Source: Mantis religiosa (lineage: Eukaryota; Arthropoda; Insecta; Mantodea; Mantidae). From it: a stretch of 64,000 nucleotides of DNA. This document shows positions 48,976-60,975 of this stretch, piece after piece. Both the position numbers and the translations under genes were made by a program. The stretch spans positions 71,230,789 through 71,294,788 of the forward strand of contig CM060953.1 of assembly GCA_030765055.1 (NCBI GenBank), written 5' to 3'. The notes below the pieces were generated by a model that searched no databases, was not told where the DNA came from, and saw only the letters and a list, made by a program, of their open reading frames with translations. Within the stretch, counting starts at the first letter, position 1, and the number at the start of each line of letters is the position of its first letter.

Positions 48976-51515
48976 GGCAGCACCAAAAACCCCAAATCCA
49001 GCAATTTTCAACCAATCTGGCTGAAATTTTTATCACTTAGTTCTGATGCATAGTGGACTCGGAATTAAAAATTTGGTTTTTATATCTTCGATAGTTTTTG
49101 AGTAATTAATTTGGGAAATTCAAAATTTGGGAATAATTCAAACCTCCCCACGTGACGAAAATTTTCAAAATTTTAATTTTTATATTTCTAAAAATGTTCG
49201 GATGGTTATGAAGAAAAGATCTATCATATGAATATCTTATACAGATTGTATCCAGAGGGAAAACAAATTAGGTATGGAGCAAAAAAGAAGGGGGGGCCAA
49301 AGTGATTAAACCTCTGAATTTTTATATCAATAACTTTAAAAATATAATGAATTTTAAAAATTCATATGATAGAAACTTTTTTTTGCTTTCTAAGAACACG
49401 TGTTGAAAATTTTAGACGGACTGATTCAAAACTGCATCGTATGCAACATTTTGAATGACAAAAAATGTTGAAAAAATTATAACTGAGTAAATCAAATTTT
49501 AAAATCCAAAACATTTTCCTTCTCAGCTGCATGCCTTGAAACAGACTATAACCCTCCAGATAGGTAAGGTGGACCCTCCTGCCTCTTCCTTCTCTCTTCT
49601 GCAGCAGTGTTCTTCAATTTTAGTTTCCTTCTGGATGTTTTAGAAGTTACCTTGGCAGAAATTGCTGAATTAAGTAAACATAATTGGTCCTTCCCTTGGT
49701 TAATTTTTAGAGATGCTGGTGAAATCTGTGCCCATTATGTCTGACTGCAGCTTGAGTGTGGCAGAACAACCAAAATTTAATTCACTGATGGTTAATGTCA
49801 CAGCAACCTGGGGTCTCTTCTTTGAAACAAATATTTCTTTTGGGTAATTATGCCATATCATGTTATGTAAACCTTCATTTGCATTTTTTACCCAATGTAC
49901 ATCTCCTTAGGATTTCATCTGATGCCAGCCTTTGGTACACAGCCATTAATTTTCTTATCACATCAGGCCTCAAGTATGTTCCCATTGTTGTGTTATGTTT
50001 AGGTGTTTCTTCCCATGTATCGCTTAGCCTATTCATGACCCTAACTATGTACACAGTCAACAAGAGGTCAGTTGTTTCAATGATGTTTTACCTATAACCT
50101 ATATAACAGTTATATGCACGTTTTGATGTATAAAATACCTTTATAAATGTTAAATGGCACACTAAAACTCATCAGTTATATATAAACATTATGTAGTTTA
50201 ACGAGAAACAAAAGAAAATCCCACCGTTAGAAACTCACACAAAAGCAAAATAATAAACATTACTATTTGCTGTCGATGTTTGCAGCCAGTGTTTTGTTTC
50301 CATGGTGCCACATATTGTATGAAATAACCATCATACCAACACACAAAATTCCACCAGAAACTTTGCCCGCTAATTTCAAATGTATTAATTTAGTACATTC
50401 ACTCGAATTCAAATGACTGAATTCTTTGCATCCAAGGGCCCGCATGCACGTACGCACATGCATTTAAATTGCCATGTGAGGGTAGTTATATGCCTGAAAC
50501 TCATAAATATAGTTGGATTACGACACTATAAGGTTCAAAGTATTTTATTAGCTCAAAAAATATTTGTTCCCATATTTTTAGCCTATTTCGGTGCTGCATT
50601 CCCTTAACGTTGGAAGATGTAAGTTATAAAAATCATCATCATCATCATCATCATTATTATTAAACATCAGCAGCAGAGGAACGACAACATTACGTGGTAG
50701 CAATTAAACTTTCGCTGTTTTAATATCAATTAACTACTTCCTGTATGGCAAATACTCAACGAAAGGCCCCGTAATAACATGTGAAGCTCGCATTTTCCCA
50801 GTTAAAAACCTGTCAGCACCGTCTTCTCTGATTGAGCTCTTTCCAGATTTTGGGCTTGAAATGCTTCCTTTCCAAAATTCGTTTCCCAAAAATAATTTCA
50901 TTTCATATAACATCAGTGTCCTTCACCTGTAATGCCCTATTTTGTAATAAAGGGCGTTAAACAGGACTTAAAAAATGCAAGCGACAACAGGAAAGCTACT
51001 TACTGAGATTTATTCGTTGGAGGACAGTTAAGAATGGTCTTATATGTTTACACTAAAGTAGCCAATTTTCTTGAAGCCAAAAACAAAATCAGAATTATGC
51101 ATCTGGCATATCAACGGACACGTTTACGATTCATTTCACAGACTCTATGGCAATAAATTGTTTTTGTTAGTTCTGTCCCTCCTTTATGGTATGCCTAAGG
51201 CTATAACGGCTTGAGTGAGATTTATAAAGCCGGCATTGGGAGTGGAAGTTCATTTGATCACACTGTAAACAAAATTAAAACAAAAAGTCCTCAAGCGATC
51301 AAAAGGCAAAGCAAACTGAAGTTTTATTAAAGAGCAATGTAAAATTGTCAGAGAATCAATGAAGCTTTTCATCAGAAAAGATACCTCATATGACAGTTAA
51401 TAACAATTGATTGGTTTATGGGCTCCAGGTCTTTCCTTCAGTGGCCACGAAGGAAGCAACCAATCTTTAAATATAATGCTCCTTTTAGAACCCAACTTGA
51501 TGTAAACACATCAAC
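48976..51515. other. Unrecognised; short (ATC)n at 50634-50660
   Basis: No domain or shared repeat was identified. Open frames up to 100 codons lack motifs. Confidence 0.4.
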
Positions 51516-51755
51516 TCTTTTTTTTTAATTTACGTCCTCCAAAGTCAAGTCATATCGGACGATGAATGAAATGGGTGATATGATGCTCAAATGAGCCCGG
51601 GGTCCATATAGCTTAGAGTTACCTGACATTGGTCTTTAAGGATAGGGGAAAGCCCGGAAAAACCTTATTCAGGTTACTCACCCTGACCGAGATTCGAACT
51701 CGGGACCTCATGAACGCGAGGCAGACACGCTACCATCTACGCTACCGAGGCGGGC
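51516..51755 (-). repeat. SINE-A with 8-bp target duplication
   Basis: Full length in reverse, from a T-rich tail to gctaccgaggcgggc. The direct repeat acatcaac is at 51508-51515 and 51756-51763. Confidence 0.88.
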
Positions 51756-52428
51756 ACATCAACGTTATGCGGAAAACCGAAGCGTAGGATAACCTAAAGC
51801 AATGATACAGAAAACGAAAGAGGGTTTAATACGCACTGGAGAAACGGTAAACGTAAATTCTAGAGATATTAGGAACATTTTAAACTCAAGATAAAATGAC
51901 TGTGTGCTTAAACCAAGGAAACATTTAGGAAATATAAGATTAAACTTGTTAAAACAAATTTGAAGCAAATAGGAGGGAATATGAAAAGGGTGTAATGAGG
52001 CATGAAAGCGGATAGTGAATACATTATATTTCCCCGTTATATATGTATAACATAACGTTAAATATGAGGGGAATAAATAAAAATTAGCAACTCCAAGGCA
52101 GGATAGGTTAAAGATGTCATTCATTCATACCATTGTAATGTTAGTTTATCTTTAACGATGCTATAACCCTGTGATTTAAATGTCTTAGTTAACGTTGTAA
52201 CTCGTTTTCTCTGTGGTGTTAAACCAAATCAATGAACATTTGATGATTTAATTTTTAATGCATTTTGGTCTATATTTTGTGAAGACGTAACTCACGATTA
52301 AAAGAATGAAGCCTTACTTGAATACCTGGGCACTTAAAAAATTAAATTCCTTACCAAATCAAAAAGTTTAGAGCTTAAATGAAATTTTGAAGGAAGGTAT
52401 TTCATTGGAATCTGAACGAAAACGTTAG
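51756..52428. other. Nothing recognised
   Basis: A 119-codon minus-strand frame at 51765-52124 has no recognisable motif. Confidence 0.35.
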
Positions 52429-52705
52429 TCGTCCTTCGTGGTGTAGCTGTAGCCACTGGTTCCCGAGTTCGCGGGTTTAAAGCCAGCGGAGGCTAATGAA
52501 TTTTTTCGGTCTTAAATAATCCTTGGCTTCCTTCGAAAGGCAAGTAAAGACGGTGCTCCGTGTCTTATATTTATGTTACCATAAAGATCCTCAAGCCTGA
52601 AAAACATATTTGTGAACAAAATTAAGTGCTATTTGACGTCCCTTGTAGAATGGGACGCTAAGAACTACAGCAATTATGAGTGTCTACAACTAAATAAATA
52701 AAACT
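52429..52705 (+). repeat. SINE-G, copy 2
   Basis: tRNA-like head (gtggtgtagctgtagccact with gcgggtttaaagcc) and the same body as 33504-33780, ending in aactaaataaataaaa. Confidence 0.6.
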
Positions 52706-53099
52706 CCGGTTTCGTGATCGAGAATGTTAGCTTGTAGCGCACTTACATGACAACATAATGTTCATTTGATTATGCCTAGACGTTCTCTCCAATCATGTTT
52801 GCCCTCCTTTGCAGTTAAAGTGGAGCTGGTCATTAGCGCGCAAACTTTTTGGCTATGTTAAACCCTAAGGTACCATTGTGTGAACCTATAGCCTCATATC
52901 TCAATGTTTTGTTGGAGCCGTTCCGTCTACAGTTAAATTTCTGCAATGCTGTTGAATGAACCGTGCAGAATGATATCGGTAGAATAAAAAATAAAATGTC
53001 AACATTCATTTAATAATCTTTCCACTCTTCCAGTTATTTAAAATATATAGACCTCACAAATGTATATTTGAGTAAGACTACGTACTTCAGTTGAATTCC
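52706..53099. other. Nothing recognised
   Basis: AT-rich DNA. Confidence 0.4.
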
Positions 53100-53285
53100 A
53101 TTTTCATGGTGCAAGGGTAGAGTGTTTGTTCATTCGAAAGACATAAGTTCAAGTCTGGGGTGGGCTAAATTACTTAGAGATAATGCTTTTTTTCCCTGGA
53201 TTTCCCTTAAGCGAAAGTATTCTGAAGAGATAGGGTAATTGTAGGGTAATTCTCAACTGTATAGACTTTACGTTCAAGTACAATA
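53100..53285 (+). repeat. Degenerate tRNA-headed repeat, SINE-A-like
   Basis: Contains catggtgcaagggtagagtg and a B-box-like agttcaagtct, then a body reminiscent of SINE-A (tggatttcccttaagcgaaa). Confidence 0.4.
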
Positions 53286-53770
53286 TCATTTCAGAAAACA
53301 TTACGAATTTATTCAACACGAAAACCCTGTTACCGATTCTCACAAGTTGAAAAGCTACTAAATCTGTGGCACTGCAGTTCTTAAGGACCTTGGCCCACCA
53401 ATACAGCTGCTGACGGTATACCTTATAAGCTGGGAGCGATAGACGACCCAGCAGATTAGTGATTAGTCAGTACCATTTCCCTCTCGGCTTCAGCGACACC
53501 GTCTGCTACCTATCGTGCCTCCCCAAATGCATCACGGTTCTGAGTGGGCACAGATGCCACGCATGATCTGACAAATTCTTACCTGCATGTGAGTGAACTC
53601 CAAACACATCCCATGGTTGAGAAAGAATCGGGACACCCATTTCCTACAGACACCATAGACTAAGTACAGATAGTCGCGGCGAAAATATACATGGTATTGC
53701 AAATATGGTTAAGTTAGGTGAAGGAGTGGAATAGATGATCACAAGAGCTAACTTAGGTTAGCATAGATAC
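53286..53770. other. Nothing recognised
   Basis: No motifs or shared repeats. Confidence 0.4.
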
Positions 53771-54162
53771 TGTGACTTTGTGGGTTCGTAGAATTAAAAG
53801 TCCAATTTGCCGAAATTCTAAATGTTCTTTATTTCCGTAGAGATACACTGTTCAGTTCTTACGTAACAACATTACATCACATATACAACACAATCTTCCA
53901 AGGTCGATGACAATAACGAACAGCGCCCAGTTTACAACATCAGCTCTCGTTACAACACTCTTGTTAGAGTCTGTTTAGTTAACGCATGTGCACGTCGGCC
54001 TCTGCCTTTGACGAACCCTTATAATCATTTTACAACACAGACCCTCCTTCTCGCAGTCCTTTCTGCAAGGTTGCCACCTTTCTCGATACGTCATGGGTAT
54101 CGTACGAGGTTTCGTCTAAATAAATTATCTTATGTCCATTACTGCAAAACTTCCTTAGTTTT

Positions 54163-54211
<49 letters not shown>

Positions 54212-54273
54212 TACTGCGAAACTTCCTCAGTTTTGAAAAATATTATTATATATTTTTATATAATTATATATAT

Positions 54274-54597
54274 TTATCGCCAAGCTACAATTCTACTGGA
54301 TTCCATAATAACCCTTAACTTATTCGAAGTGCGGTATTTGAAACCCAGCTCCTTTAGGAGACCGCGCAAAGTGTAGTGCCCATAGCCAAAATCACAAATT
54401 TCTTGCAAATGTGCAACCAATTCGTCTAAGGTGGGTGCTCTCCCTTTTGCATAGAATCTATAAATTTCTCGACGAATTAAATCGCATGTGAAATTATCTA
54501 CTTTAGAGAAACGTTTCCTTTTGTTTTCACACTTGATCGGCGTCTTTGGTATTTCTTTCGTCACAATATTCCTTACTGTATTTCTATGAATACCCAA
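54274..54597 (-). pseudogene. IS630-like transposase DNA-binding half, copy 3
   Basis: A 107-codon frame opens MGIHRNTVRNIVTKEIPKTP (HTH recognition helix RNTVRNIV), then CENKRKRFSKVDNF, LIRREIYRFYAKGRAPTLDE, LQEICDFGYGHYTLRGLLKE and LGFKYRT, and ends SRIVAWR just before the shared deletion point. This matches the two-part DNA-binding domain of insect IS630/DDE_3 transposases. There is no DDE domain. The frame is open, so this copy could in principle encode a repeat-binding protein without cleavage activity. Its true start may lie further upstream, where frames are broken. Confidence 0.65.
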
Positions 54598-54794
54598 AAT
54601 ATATCATCAGGTTCATTGCACAACCCCTTACCAAGACTATTTGTCAGCACAAACAAGCGCTTGAATTTGCTTAGAAACAGTTCCCGTTATAACTTCTTTT
54701 TTTTTCCTTTTTTTTCCAGTAATATAACTCGACCCAGTTATTCACACTGTCTTCATTTTGATTATTTTCACTGGACTGAAAGTTATCTACTACT

Positions 54795-55019
54795 TCATTT
54801 GCATTCACCACTGCATTTTCCTCCCACGGTCTCCACATCGTGACACACAACGAATTTCTGCACGTAATGAAACAGATCAAGGGGAAGTTGGAACTTTGGC
54901 AACTGAGACTCCACGTGGAGTAGACATGCGACTGTCACTTCGAGAAAATCGGGGTTGCTATTGGTCCTCAACAACAGTGTTCCATTTCTGAAGTGTGTAG
55001 ATAGATTTATGACGGTCAT
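54795..55019 (-). CDS. Conserved small ORF of the IS630-like element (copy 3)
   Basis: 74 codons starting MTVINLSTHFRNGTLLLRTN and ending near GGKCSGECK. The same frame is open in copies 1 and 2. No domain is recognised. It overlaps another open frame (54671-54880) that reads into the HTH region. Confidence 0.25.
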   Translation of the reverse strand: MTVINLSTHFRNGTLLLRTNSNPDFLEVTVACLLHVESQLPKFQLPLDLFHYVQKFVVCHDVETVGGKCSGECK

Positions 55020-55310
55020 TAGTGGGCGCGCGGCTCAGGTTCCTTTGACTCCGAACTGCACACGCGTTAACTAAACAGACTCTAACGCTTGGCGAGTCGG
55101 CACTTCCTTAAATATCTGATTCCTAAATTCGAGATATTTCCAGAACAATAAAGAAACCGAATAATCAAGATATTACCAGAAATTTCCATTTATCTCAGTT
55201 TGTTTGTTTCGGCAAGTCTTTTATCTCAAGCGCTATGTTTATCTTCTTAAGCAAGCTCCTTATCTACGTGAAACCTTATCTGTTGTCTTTATCTGCAGTC
55301 TCTTTTGTGT

Positions 55311-55370
55311 ACACAAACCGCGCTTCTCTCTCGGCACCGAAACTTCAGTGCTTTTTCGCCGCGACAATAT
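55311..55370. repeat. 60-bp direct repeat, first copy (LTR-D edge)
   Basis: From acacaaaccgcgcttctctc to cgcgacaatat; it recurs at 55571-55630 with one mismatch. Confidence 0.9.
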
Positions 55371-55570
55371 CTAAACTATAGCATTTCTATGCAATCTGTT
55401 GAAGTTTTCCAGTGTGTTTCGACACTTCTTATATAATTCCTTTTATGTGTAGTTGTAGAAATTCTTTGTAGTATTTTGAAGCAATTTTAAAAGATTTTTT
55501 GGGTACTTTGGTTGCTTTAACGACGGCTCTATGCATCTTTTTCAAAACATTTTGAGCTATTAGCACAGCT

Positions 55571-55630
55571 ACACAAACCGCGCTTCTCTCTCGGCACCGA
55601 AACTTCCGTGCTTTTTCGCCGCGACAATAT
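55571..55630. repeat. 60-bp direct repeat, second copy
   Basis: Identical to 55311-55370 except cagtg to ccgtg. The 200 bases between the copies are not themselves repeated. Confidence 0.9.
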
Positions 55631-57094
55631 TAAGTTGAGGATTATATTATTTAAGGAACAGAGCTGATTTATTTCACATTTAAAATAGGAAACGCTAATT
55701 TTTTACGCACAGTAATATGGTTTGTAGCTGTGAGAAGGAAAGAGGTGGCAAGAATCTTTCCTACAAGGGAGTTTAAACCGGAAGAAGAACACAATAACTT
55801 TCTGGATGGATGGTATCGTTTGGTCACCTAATGGTGCCTTATCCTAATATACATTGACCTGATCTTAAGTATTTTAGGTATATTTTGGAGAAGTTATTCT
55901 GAGTGAATTATCACTCCGAGGAAATAGACCCAACTGAAAGCATTTCCTACGCAGCAGACAAGAGGGGGGAGGGGTTGTCAAGAATGGGACGTGGACAGGA
56001 GTAGAGTTAATCGGATGAGAACTTGTTCTCGTGTTATCAGGTTCCCGCTGCTCCTACGTGCCTGCCTAACATTTCCAGGACAACTACGTGCACCGGCCAC
56101 GGGAACAAGCAAAGAATGGAGCTGAACCTGGGAATTGAAGTTAACGACCTAAAAAGAACGAAACACCAAGTAAGAATTGTCTCAAGCGGTGGCCAAATGC
56201 CAATAGAGTCCTTTGGGGGATTAGCAAATGTCGATTGATTTGTACTTTCGCTTTCTGTTTTTTAACCAATTGACATTTGTGTTTCCAAGACATTGTATTA
56301 TTCAAAAGGCATTGCATCATTATTGCTTTAACTTTTCAAGGTGTGAATTTATTGCTGTATGTGCGAGAAAAGTTTGTTGAATTCATATCGCCGCTATAAC
56401 CTGGTTTTCTTTTACGTGTTGTCAATACTCAGTAAATTGCGTCACATCAAGGGTGCCAAATACGTTTCTGACTATATACCAGACGTTTTGAGTGTCTTCA
56501 AGCCTCTGAGTTATCTCTAAACTCCAAATAAGACAATATTTTCTCCATCAAACCGAAGAAACCAGAGAGAAATGAAAAATAGAGGCTAAGAGGCAATAGG
56601 CATCTCGGATTAAAGTATTAGGAATACTATAAAGTCGCAATTACAGCTTGTGTAAAACGTGGAATTTCATATTTGCGAGAGGAGAAATGAGAAGTGTGAG
56701 AGGGCTGGGGAAGCAAGGAAGTAGAAGTATTATTAGAACTTGGAGGTACTCGCATATACAACACATTGTACTTTTTATTCTGCAAAGGGAACACTAACCC
56801 CAATTTATCTTATTATGCTAATACGGCTGGTGAGTACTATGACGCATTTTTGCTTCAGGATTGAAGGAGTCGCGTCGATTTACATAGGCTGTAGTTAGCA
56901 TACAGTATATGTTTTGAAAGCATTGTTTGTATTTTGAAGTAGAATTGTATATTAGTTCATAAACCTGTGATACATAATTTGCATCTATAAAGACATTATA
57001 CTTACCGCCAAGTGCTGAAACTGTACATATTTATAGAATGGCACATACAAAGTTCTTCAGGTTTAGGTTAACGAAAAGGTGGAATCAGACAGAA
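55631..57094. other. Nothing recognised
   Basis: A 71-codon frame at 56023-56238 lacks motifs. The rest is AT-rich. Confidence 0.4.
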
Positions 57095-57190
57095 AAATCC
57101 AGTGCCATAGGAGGGATTTGAACCGTGATTCTTCGGCTTTTCCGTGCCGTTTCTATAAGTCACTGAGTTACGTGGTAGCATACGATAGTC
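57095..57190 (-). repeat. tRNA-like segment (SINE head)
   Basis: The reverse complement reads taccacgtaactcagtgact (A-box-like) and cacggttcaaatccctcc (B-box-like). The stems are only partly paired, and no CCA-end context or second copy was seen. Confidence 0.45.
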
Positions 57191-57462
57191 AATATATGTG
57201 GAACAGCAATTAACTATGATTAAGTGACCGTGACTGGTTAGGAAGCTGTAATTTAAAAATATTCTAGATCACTATTGCGGTATGCCATTATTATTTTTAT
57301 TAATGAGGAAGTCTAAGCGCTTATTCCTAATCATATCTTGGTATCGAGTTGTGAGTACAATGCAGTACTTCCTCTACTTAGGTAAGTAGAAGATAAAGTA
57401 AAAAAAAAATCTATTAAATGACACTATCCAATAGGTTTGAAAACATACATAAAAAGCTTGTA

Positions 57463-58980
57463 TTTTTTATTTATTTCTCATCTTTCTTCTACGTACAATT
57501 TCATTGATACATTTACATTTGTAACATTTCTTTCATACAATAACAACAATAACAAAATGACTTATTCACATCTAACATACCCTTTTTACCTGCTTGCCTA
57601 AGTCTCGGTCTCAATACACATAAACCCTGGTTTTCCGTGTATTGATGACCCTCCTCTCCCTTGTATCCCTCGTTCTACTTTTTCAGCCCTTAATTATTAG
57701 TTATTCTTCATCAATCTTAACCATTTCTCTCTAACTTTCCCTAGATATTCACCTATATTTCTTACATTCTTTTCTCCTGTTACCAATAACATTTTATTCA
57801 TTAATACCTCTCCCTATCCCTAAAACTGTCCCACTTTTGTTGCCAAATTTGTTGTCTCCATAACTTTGTTGGTTTGCAGTAAAGTATACTATGCCAATCT
57901 GTATCCTCTTCTCCACACATTGGGCATTTCCCTGTATCCTTTTCATATCTAATACCTTCAAAATTTCTAACTCCTGTCCTTGCCCAGGCAAATCATTCTC
58001 GCCCTGACTTATTACACACATCTATGTACTTCTCCCTCCCCCACACTGTCTTTATTTCCCTATATGTCCTCAATGAACTTTTCTCCCTTACACTGGTAAA
58101 TATAACTTGGCTATCTAAATCTTCCAGCCTTAATTCTACCTCTTTCCAAAAGCCCCTATAATAATACTCCTCGTTTCTCCAAATATGTCCCGTACCTATC
58201 TGTTCAATCAGTTCCCTTACTTTTTGCAGCCAAGACTCTCCCCATTTGCTTCTCATCTGCAAAAGAAAACATTCCTTGGTAATATTGTTTTCTCCAAATT
58301 GGCAACTCTATATAGATATTTCAATACCCTTGAGAGAATTTTAATCCTTTTTGAATGTCTTCCCAACTCTAATTGTGCTGCCCCATTGGGTGAAGCTACC
58401 GGTAAGCCCAAAATATATTTACAGAAGGATCTGTTAATAACGCCCACCTCTCCCCATGCTTCATCCACTCCCCATATCTCTGCCCCATGCAACATCTTAT
58501 TTTCTACTATGGCAGTATAGATCCTTTCCAGCCATTTGACATTAATGTCAGGTAATTTCCTTAAACATGCTCTTACAATACTCATGGCCATTTTACCTTT
58601 TGCTAGAGCCAATTTTTTCTGTTCAGTCCATTTACCATCACAGCTCAATCTTATCCCCAAATAATCAAATCTCTTTACGACCTCTATTTCTCTTCCATTT
58701 ATCTCCCATTTCTCATCTTTACGCAATCTATAACCTTTCTTAAAAACCATGATCTTCGTTTTCTTTTCGTTAACTCTCAACCCCCATTTTTGGTAATAAC
58801 TACTTATTGCTTCAATTGCCCTTCTCAGCCCTCCAACAGACATTGAACCAACTACTAAGTCATCTGCAAATAACAACCCTGGGATTTCTATGTTTTGAAT
58901 AACTGGTGAGTGAACCCTATTTTTAGCAATCTCCTCCAGAATATCATCTATAAAAAGATTAAATAGCACCGGAATGAGTT
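57463..58980 (-). mobile_element. LINE-3, 5'-truncated, 17-bp target duplication
   Basis: A perfect repeat tacataaaaagcttgta is at 57446-57462 and 58981-58997. The left edge begins with a T-rich run (A-rich tail on the minus strand). The inserted length is about 1.5 kb. Confidence 0.92.
57794..58980 (-). pseudogene. LINE-3 reverse transcriptase with CCHC zinc knuckle
   Basis: From the 5' truncation the frame gives LIPVLFNLFIDDILEEI, GLLFADDLVVGSMSVGGLRR (FADD catalytic box), YYQKWGLRVNEKKTKIMVFK, VVKRFDYLGIRLSCDGKWTE and GAEIWGVDEAWGEV. Past 58253 it shifts frame to RSKWGESWLQKVRELIEQIG and later to KCPMCGEEDTDWHSILYCK (about 57930-57870). The last is a C-x2-C-x7-H-x4-C knuckle, as found at the C-terminus of R1/R2-type and related LINE ORF2 proteins. 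A stop (near 57990) and frameshifts inactivate it. The upstream endonuclease domain is lost. The extra N-terminal residues of the longer open frame are target-site DNA. Confidence 0.85.
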
Positions 58981-59358
58981 TACATAAAAAGCTTGTAAAA
59001 TCAATATGATTTTCAAAAAAATTATAGAAGTAATACAATCAGAAAAATAGTGGTTAACATCAGAACATTTAAACTTCAATATCATTTGTTCTTTTTACAT
59101 ACTAAAAATGATGATTATTTTCTCCGTTAATATTACTGCTGGCGTGTTTTAATGGCAAAAGAATGAATTCTGGAGACACTGAGATTATTTTGATTCACCT
59201 ATTCACCAGAGCCTGAGAGCAGGATTCGCCACTGAAAGAGACTTGGGAATCTCGAAATAAATGTTACGCCACTTACATATTTCGGGTCGAGGTAGAGATC
59301 TTCCTAGAAGTGTTATTGGGCCTCCTGGTTATGGGACCAGATATCAAATATTACAGGG

Positions 59359-59360
<2 letters not shown>

Positions 59361-59411
<51 letters not shown>
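59361..59411. repeat. (TA)n microsatellite
   Basis: A pure ta run with a single t-t interruption at its end. Confidence 0.9.
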
Positions 59412-59412
<1 letters not shown>

Positions 59413-59756
59413 TTTCTTTTTGCTGGGGGATGGAGTCTCCACAATATATTGATTTTTGATCCTGCGCTGGCTTTTTCTTGCGGCAGAGGTCTCTTTTCAG
59501 AACTACAACCGATTTAACAAACACGTTGTTAGGTGATCGCATATCTGACCTGCATCCTATCAAAGTATTTAATGTTATGATTGTCTGTGTTTTTCATCTA
59601 AACGAGGAGTTCTCAAGCAGTGGTACTGGAACATTACCGGGTAAAAACTTATTTATTATGTATTTTAAATGGGAAGAGTTCTGGAGTCCAGCTAATCAGA
59701 TGCCGTATCACACTCAGCGTTGCCAGCTTGTTACCCCACTCCTTTTATATTTCCCT

Positions 59757-59761
<5 letters not shown>

Positions 59762-59801
<40 letters not shown>
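59762..59801. repeat. (CT)n microsatellite
   Basis: 20 ct units. Confidence 0.9.
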
Positions 59802-59804
<3 letters not shown>

Positions 59805-59979
59805 CCCACATACAACATGCAGGTCTGCTTGGCGCAGACGTAAGGGTAAGCAAATTATATTTTACTAAGTTTTACAACGATGCAGTTGCCAAAACCAAAA
59901 TTGGAAAATGCATTTTAGCAAATTATGTATATTTTTAAATACTGTAACTATAATTATAGTGTATGAATTACCTGTTTTT

Positions 59980-60426
59980 CTATTCCAATGGAGCTGCCAG
60001 TGGCTCATCCATATCGTTGTCATTGTCACTTCCGGTAAGAGACAATTCGTCATTGTCACTGTCTTCATTGTCTGAGTCTTGCAAATTTATGATTATAGGT
60101 TCCAAAATCTCGTCACGTGCTACTTCTTTCTTAAAACCGTCTTCTTGAAGGTATTCTGCATGCCTCACGCATATTTCCCAGCCCTGTTGTGTTACCTTGC
60201 CAATTCCTTCGTGAACAAGTCGTTTAACGTCCGTCAGTTTAAAAATATTATTTCTGCGTGCAATCCCCCTTTTTATTTCAGCCCACACCAACTCAATTGG
60301 ATTATATTGGCAGCGGTAAGGTGGGAGGCGTATTACCTCGTGTCCCATTTCAATTGCAAGTTGATCCAGCTGATACACTTTTTCCGTGTTTTAAACGGAA
60401 GTACTCTTTTCAATAACTCTTTTTAG
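59980..60426 (-). pseudogene. IS630-like (DDE_3) transposase, C-terminal fragment
   Basis: The minus frame gives KVYQLDQLAIEMGHEVIRLP, PYRCQYNPIELVWAEIKRGI, then HEGIGKVTQQGWEICVRHAE and a strongly acidic tail (SDNEDSDNDELSLTGSDNDN) ending at a stop at 59980. LPPYxCxxNPIExxWxxxK is the third catalytic (Glu) box of the insect IS630/DDE_3 group. The first two catalytic boxes are missing: the frame is cut near 60426, next to a homopolymer at 60440-60458. The 130-codon frame is intact. The acidic tail is common in this group. It belongs to the same broad group as 6985-7718 and 16677. Confidence 0.75.
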
Positions 60427-60439
60427 CTTCTGTTTCCGA

Positions 60440-60458
60440 TTTTTTTTTTTTTTTTTTT
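60440..60458. repeat. Poly-T run, 19 bases
   Basis: A homopolymer at the truncation edge of the transposase fragment. Confidence 0.9.
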
Positions 60459-60549
60459 GAAAAACGTGTACACCTTAAAGAAATACTACTGTTGTGTAAA
60501 GAACAACTGAATGATATTGATCTGAACTCTCCAGAGGAGATAAACACTT

Positions 60550-60975
60550 CTTTTCCAGCATTCATTCATAAACATAAGCATGCAGCATTCCATAGGCTAA
60601 CAGGAAATGAAGTGTCTGCTTTTTCTCGAATTTAACAACTTGACTTATTCACAGTAATTCTTTTATCACGTCATGCCAGTAGTTTAAATTTCAGTTCTGA
60701 GTAATTAAAAGTACATGTACATACATATATACATACATACCAACTACTTTGTACTCTCTAGAGTAAATAGAGATTACGAACCATTCATAAACAAAGATAT
60801 AATGCGACCAGACACGTTCTGCCAGGGCAGCAGGAAATTTATTGTTTCTTCTCACTCGAATTGGCTTATTCAAAGTAATTCTTTTATCACGTCATGTCAA
60901 ACATTTACGTTTCAGTTCTGAGTAGTTACAAATATACGTAAACGCATACATGCCAACCAATAATGATATTCATAC
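60550..60975. repeat. Decayed tandem duplication, period about 216
   Basis: The blocks cattcataaaca, cttattca.agtaattct, ttttatcacgtcatg and ttcagttctgagta.tta occur in the same order at 60565-60710 and 60782-60930. Overall identity is moderate. Confidence 0.6.

Larger units (their letters stand above)
53967..55082 (-). mobile_element. IS630-like deletion element, copy 3 (best preserved)
   Basis: Inverted ends are gagtctgtttagttaacgca (left) and the complement of gcgttaactaaacagactc (right). TA lies on both sides (53965-53966, 55083-55084). It carries a (TA)n run at 54166-54209 flanked by a local duplication of actgc.aaacttcct.agtttt. It is nested in LTR-D. Confidence 0.9.
53771..55370 (-). 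repeat. LTR-D interrupted by IS630-like element
   Basis: 53771-53966 is the LTR 3' part (tgtgactttgtgggttcg onward) and 55083-55370 is the rest, ending gcgacaatat. Removal of the insert restores the LTR order seen at 6385 and 25232 (ctcttg followed by ggcgagtcg). Confidence 0.75.
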
